In this document: in pieces, positions 51,310 to 53,500 of the stretch
Layout of the letters: the number at the start of each line of letters is the position of its first letter
Numbering within the stretch: position 1 is the stretch's first letter
Assembly: GCA_000436795.1 (NCBI GenBank)
Contig: HF993158.1
Span: 1 to 53,500, forward strand
Reading direction: 5' to 3'
DNA length: 53,500 nt
Source: Bacteroides sp. CAG:1076
Lineage (GTDB): Bacteria; Bacteroidota; Bacteroidia; Bacteroidales; Bacteroidaceae
Notes under the pieces: generated by a model
What the model saw: the letters and a program-made list of their open reading frames with translations, nothing else
Told to the model about the DNA's origin: nothing
The model's database searches: none
Translations under genes and position numbers: made by a program

Positions 51310-52596
51310 ATGGACATCAAAAAACTTCATTTCGAAACACTTCAACTACACGTGGGACAAGAACAAGCAGATCCAACAACCGACGCACGTGCTGTCCCTA
51401 TTTATCAGACTACATCGTACGTATTTCACAACTCCGCCCATGCTGCGGCACGCTTTGCGCTGCAGGACCCGGGCAATATCTACGGACGTCTTTCCAACCC
51501 CACACAAGACGTTTTCGAGAAACGTATGGCCGCACTCGAAGGAGGTATTGCAGCTCTTGCTGTAGCATCGGGAGCCGCTGCCATTACATATGCATTTCAA
51601 AATATCACCCGAGCCGGTGACCATATCGTTGCCGCCAATACGATTTACGGAGGAACATACAACCTACTGGCCCATACTCTTCCCGCTTCGGGAGTAAATA
51701 CAACTTTTGTCGACCCGAGCCGTGTAGAAAACTTCGAAGAAGCCTTGCAGGAAAATACCAAACTGATTTTTATAGAAACACTGGGGAATCCCAACTCGAA
51801 TGTAACCGACATAGAGGCTATTGCACAAATAGCACACGCTCATCAGATTCCTCTGATAATAGACAATACTTTCGGTACTCCTTATCTGATTCGCCCGATA
51901 GAACATGGAGCAGACATCGTCGTGCATTCGGCAACCAAATTTATCGGCGGACATGGAACAAGTCTTGGAGGGGTTATTATTGATTCTGGCAAATTCGACT
52001 GGAAAGCCTCGGGAAAATTTCCACAACTGACGGAACCAGATCCCTGTTATCACGGCATACGATTTACCGATGTTGCCGGAAACGCCGCCTACATTATCCG
52101 CATCCGTGCTATTCTACTACGCGATACCGGGGCCGCAATCAGCCCTTTTAATGCTTTTCTGTTGCTGCAAGGACTGGAAACGCTTTCTCTTCGCGTGGAA
52201 CGCCATGTAGCCAATGCTTTAAAAATAGTGGAATTCCTGAACAAGCACCCTAAAGTAGAAGCTGTACATCATCCGTCACTACCCGACCACCCCGATCATC
52301 TCCTCTACAAACGCTATTTCCCGCAAGGAGGAGGCTCCATCTTTACAATTGACATTAAGGGAGGAATAGGAGAAGCTCAACGGTTTATAGACAATTTGCA
52401 AATATTCTCACTGCTGGCAAATGTGGCCGATATGAAATCACTGGTTATTCACCCTGCTACTACAACCCATTCACAGCTGAATAAAAAAGAGCTGGAGGAG
52501 CAGCAGATCAAACCAGGCACCGTCCGCCTGTCTATCGGAACAGAGCATGTGGACGACCTGATTGCCGACCTGAAACAGGCGCTCGATAAAATATAA
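51310..52596 (+). CDS. O-acetylhomoserine sulfhydrylase (Cys/Met-metabolism PLP enzyme)
   Basis: 428 residues, a length and N-terminus ([20 protein letters not shown]) typical of O-acetylhomoserine aminocarboxypropyltransferases rather than cystathionine synthases (380-400). The PLP lysine lies in [18 protein letters not shown]; other marks are [14 protein letters not shown] and [14 protein letters not shown]. It makes homocysteine from O-acetylhomoserine and sulfide. Next to cysK, with the metF product feeding the methionine step elsewhere in the window. Confidence 0.9.
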   Translation: MDIKKLHFETLQLHVGQEQADPTTDARAVPIYQTTSYVFHNSAHAAARFALQDPGNIYGRLSNPTQDVFEKRMAALEGGIAALAVASGAAAITYAFQNITRAGDHIVAANTIYGGTYNLLAHTLPASGVNTTFVDPSRVENFEEALQENTKLIFIETLGNPNSNVTDIEAIAQIAHAHQIPLIIDNTFGTPYLIRPIEHGADIVVHSATKFIGGHGTSLGGVIIDSGKFDWKASGKFPQLTEPDPCYHGIRFTDVAGNAAYIIRIRAILLRDTGAAISPFNAFLLLQGLETLSLRVERHVANALKIVEFLNKHPKVEAVHHPSLPDHPDHLLYKRYFPQGGGSIFTIDIKGGIGEAQRFIDNLQIFSLLANVADMKSLVIHPATTTHSQLNKKELEEQQIKPGTVRLSIGTEHVDDLIADLKQALDKI

Positions 52597-52676
52597 CCAA
52601 GATTTTCATTACAACCATCAAACACCTCAAAACAGAAGTTAAAAATTAATATTCTATAGTCTAAAGTATTCAACAC

Positions 52677-52740
52677 AAAAAATCCCTCTGTATTATCCTT
52701 GATTTATGTATTGCGAGGATAAAATAAAGAGGGATTTTTA
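52677..52740. terminator. Long bidirectional terminator hairpin
   Basis: AAAAATCCCTCT (from 52678) pairs with AGAGGGATTTTT (52728-52739), and an inner pair TTATCCT/AGGATAA extends the stem. It separates the sulfhydrylase gene from the convergent response-regulator gene. Confidence 0.82.
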
Positions 52741-52796
52741 CAAACCCACCATATGGTTATTTTATAATGGAGTAATTCACTTCTTTCTTTTCAGTA

Positions 52797-53444
52797 TCAG
52801 ATACAATATTCTGCCACATTAACTATCCCCGCACGCAAAGCATAACGGATAGCTTCCTGTACGTTGTTTACATTCAGTTTCCGGAAAATGTTTTTACGAT
52901 GCGTCATAATAGTATACACACTCAGAAAACGTTCGGCTGCAATTTCTTTCGTACTCTTACCTAAAGCAAGCGAACGAAGTATCTCTTTTTCTGTAGCAGT
53001 CAACTGAGGAATCCCCGCAGACACCCGCCTCTCTTCAGTATACAACCAGCTTTTTACTTTTGCACACACAAACTGTTTCCCCTGCTCTGCACTTTTCATG
53101 CAAGCAAGCAGCTCAGATAAATCAGAATCCTTCAGCAACAGACTAAACTGTACGGTTCCTAAAACCATCCGGCGTACAAAATCTTCACTCAAGGCCTCAC
53201 TGAAAAGAATAAAGACCGATGCAGGAAAACGCTCTTTCAATACCCACAACTGATCGGCCGTACAATCGAACAATGTATAATCAATAACCACAATGGCATC
53301 CGGGAAAGAAGCCAGCAGAAGAGACAAATCATGCAGACACCCCGCTTCCTTTATAGAAGAAGCAGTTCTTCCATTCTCAACGGCCAAAAACTTTATTCCT
53401 AACCGTGTCACCACCTGATTGTCTGCCAGAATTAAAGACTTCAT
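52797..53444 (-). CDS. LuxR/NarL-family response regulator
   Basis: 215 residues. Receiver-like domain (1-125): one acidic residue in LADNQ where D-D or E-D is usual, and the phospho-acceptor D55 in VVIDYTLFD. The Lys of the switch lies in LLLKDSD. C-terminal LuxR HTH (about 147-205): LTATEKEILRSLALGKSTKE and TIMTHRKNIFRKL. No histidine kinase is beside it within the window. The reduced acidic pocket suggests weak or no phosphorylation control. Confidence 0.83.
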   Translation of the reverse strand: MKSLILADNQVVTRLGIKFLAVENGRTASSIKEAGCLHDLSLLLASFPDAIVVIDYTLFDCTADQLWVLKERFPASVFILFSEALSEDFVRRMVLGTVQFSLLLKDSDLSELLACMKSAEQGKQFVCAKVKSWLYTEERRVSAGIPQLTATEKEILRSLALGKSTKEIAAERFLSVYTIMTHRKNIFRKLNVNNVQEAIRYALRAGIVNVAEYCI

Positions 53445-53500
53445 ACATTTATGTCAATTATAAACCTTAATTCCGCAACACTTTGATTTAAATTAATTTA
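53445..53500. other. Right window edge
   Basis: AT-rich leader of the response-regulator gene. Too little sequence to call a promoter. Confidence 0.3.

Overview
The window looks like chromosomal DNA of a gut-type Bacteroidales (Bacteroides/Phocaeicola-like). The evidence is Bacteroidetes promoters (TTTG about 20 bp before TAnnTTTG), a gldH gliding-type lipoprotein gene, the purH-mreB-mreC-mreD-mrdA-rodA block, SusC-like outer-membrane barrel architecture, LytS/LytTR regulation and HipA/HTH-17 mobile-element genes. No species is claimed.

Region 1 (1-15750) is accessory DNA: AT-rich, full of broken genes and without housekeeping genes. It opens with the orphan 3' end of a tRNA gene (39-63, tRNA-Pro-like), a typical integration scar. 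Next comes a fused nuclease-methyltransferase R-M gene carrying a frameshift (348-3544), followed 2 bp later by a HEPN-motif gene (3547-4920). The last 46 bp of that end (4889-4934) are repeated exactly at 15702-15747, so the 10.8 kb between them looks like an inserted or deleted-down integrative element. It holds small mobile-element genes, an HNH fragment, a primase remnant, an aspartyl protease frameshifted in a T8 run, an HNH gene with an amber stop, a HIT-family fragment, a hipBA toxin-antitoxin pair with two palindromic operators, a three-gene operon (two metallophosphoesterases plus a 442-residue unknown), and an excisionase-like HTH gene. No integrase is visible.

Region 2 (15750-29530) returns to chromosomal genes: a DUF134/zinc-ribbon/NifX-like fusion regulator, a decayed regulator, a MATE exporter, an LTxxQ periplasmic protein with a 920-residue outer-membrane barrel protein, a divergent LytS/LytTR two-component pair, a PLD-type cardiolipin synthase, and the metF-holB-ricT-gldH operon.

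Region 3 (29485-36836, minus strand) is the cell-shape block purH-mreB-mreC-mreD-mrdA-rodA. It ends tail to tail with gldH. Region 4 (37058-47150, plus strand) has a PiT phosphate transporter and then a tightly packed operon: cyclophilin lipoprotein, M16 protease, second MATE exporter, and a hybrid histidine kinase with receiver and Hpt domains. It is followed by an NtrC-type sigma-54 activator, which together make a complete phosphorelay. Immediately downstream lie a palindromic activator site, a textbook sigma-54 promoter and an intrinsic terminator that bound about 190 nt with no convincing protein gene: a strong candidate for a sigma-54-dependent small RNA controlled by this phosphorelay.

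Region 5 (47525-53500) holds an RluA-family pseudouridine synthase, fabG with a TetR regulator, two identical tandem initiator tRNA genes, cysK plus an O-acetylhomoserine sulfhydrylase gene (sulfur amino-acid synthesis), and a LuxR/NarL-type response regulator.

The observations most worth following are the sigma-54 small RNA unit, the 46-bp repeats bounding the 10.8-kb island, the two-phosphoesterase operon with its unknown partner, and a paired TTTGTACAAA motif with identical 21-bp spacing at two distant sites. All domain assignments come from reading motifs; no database search was run.
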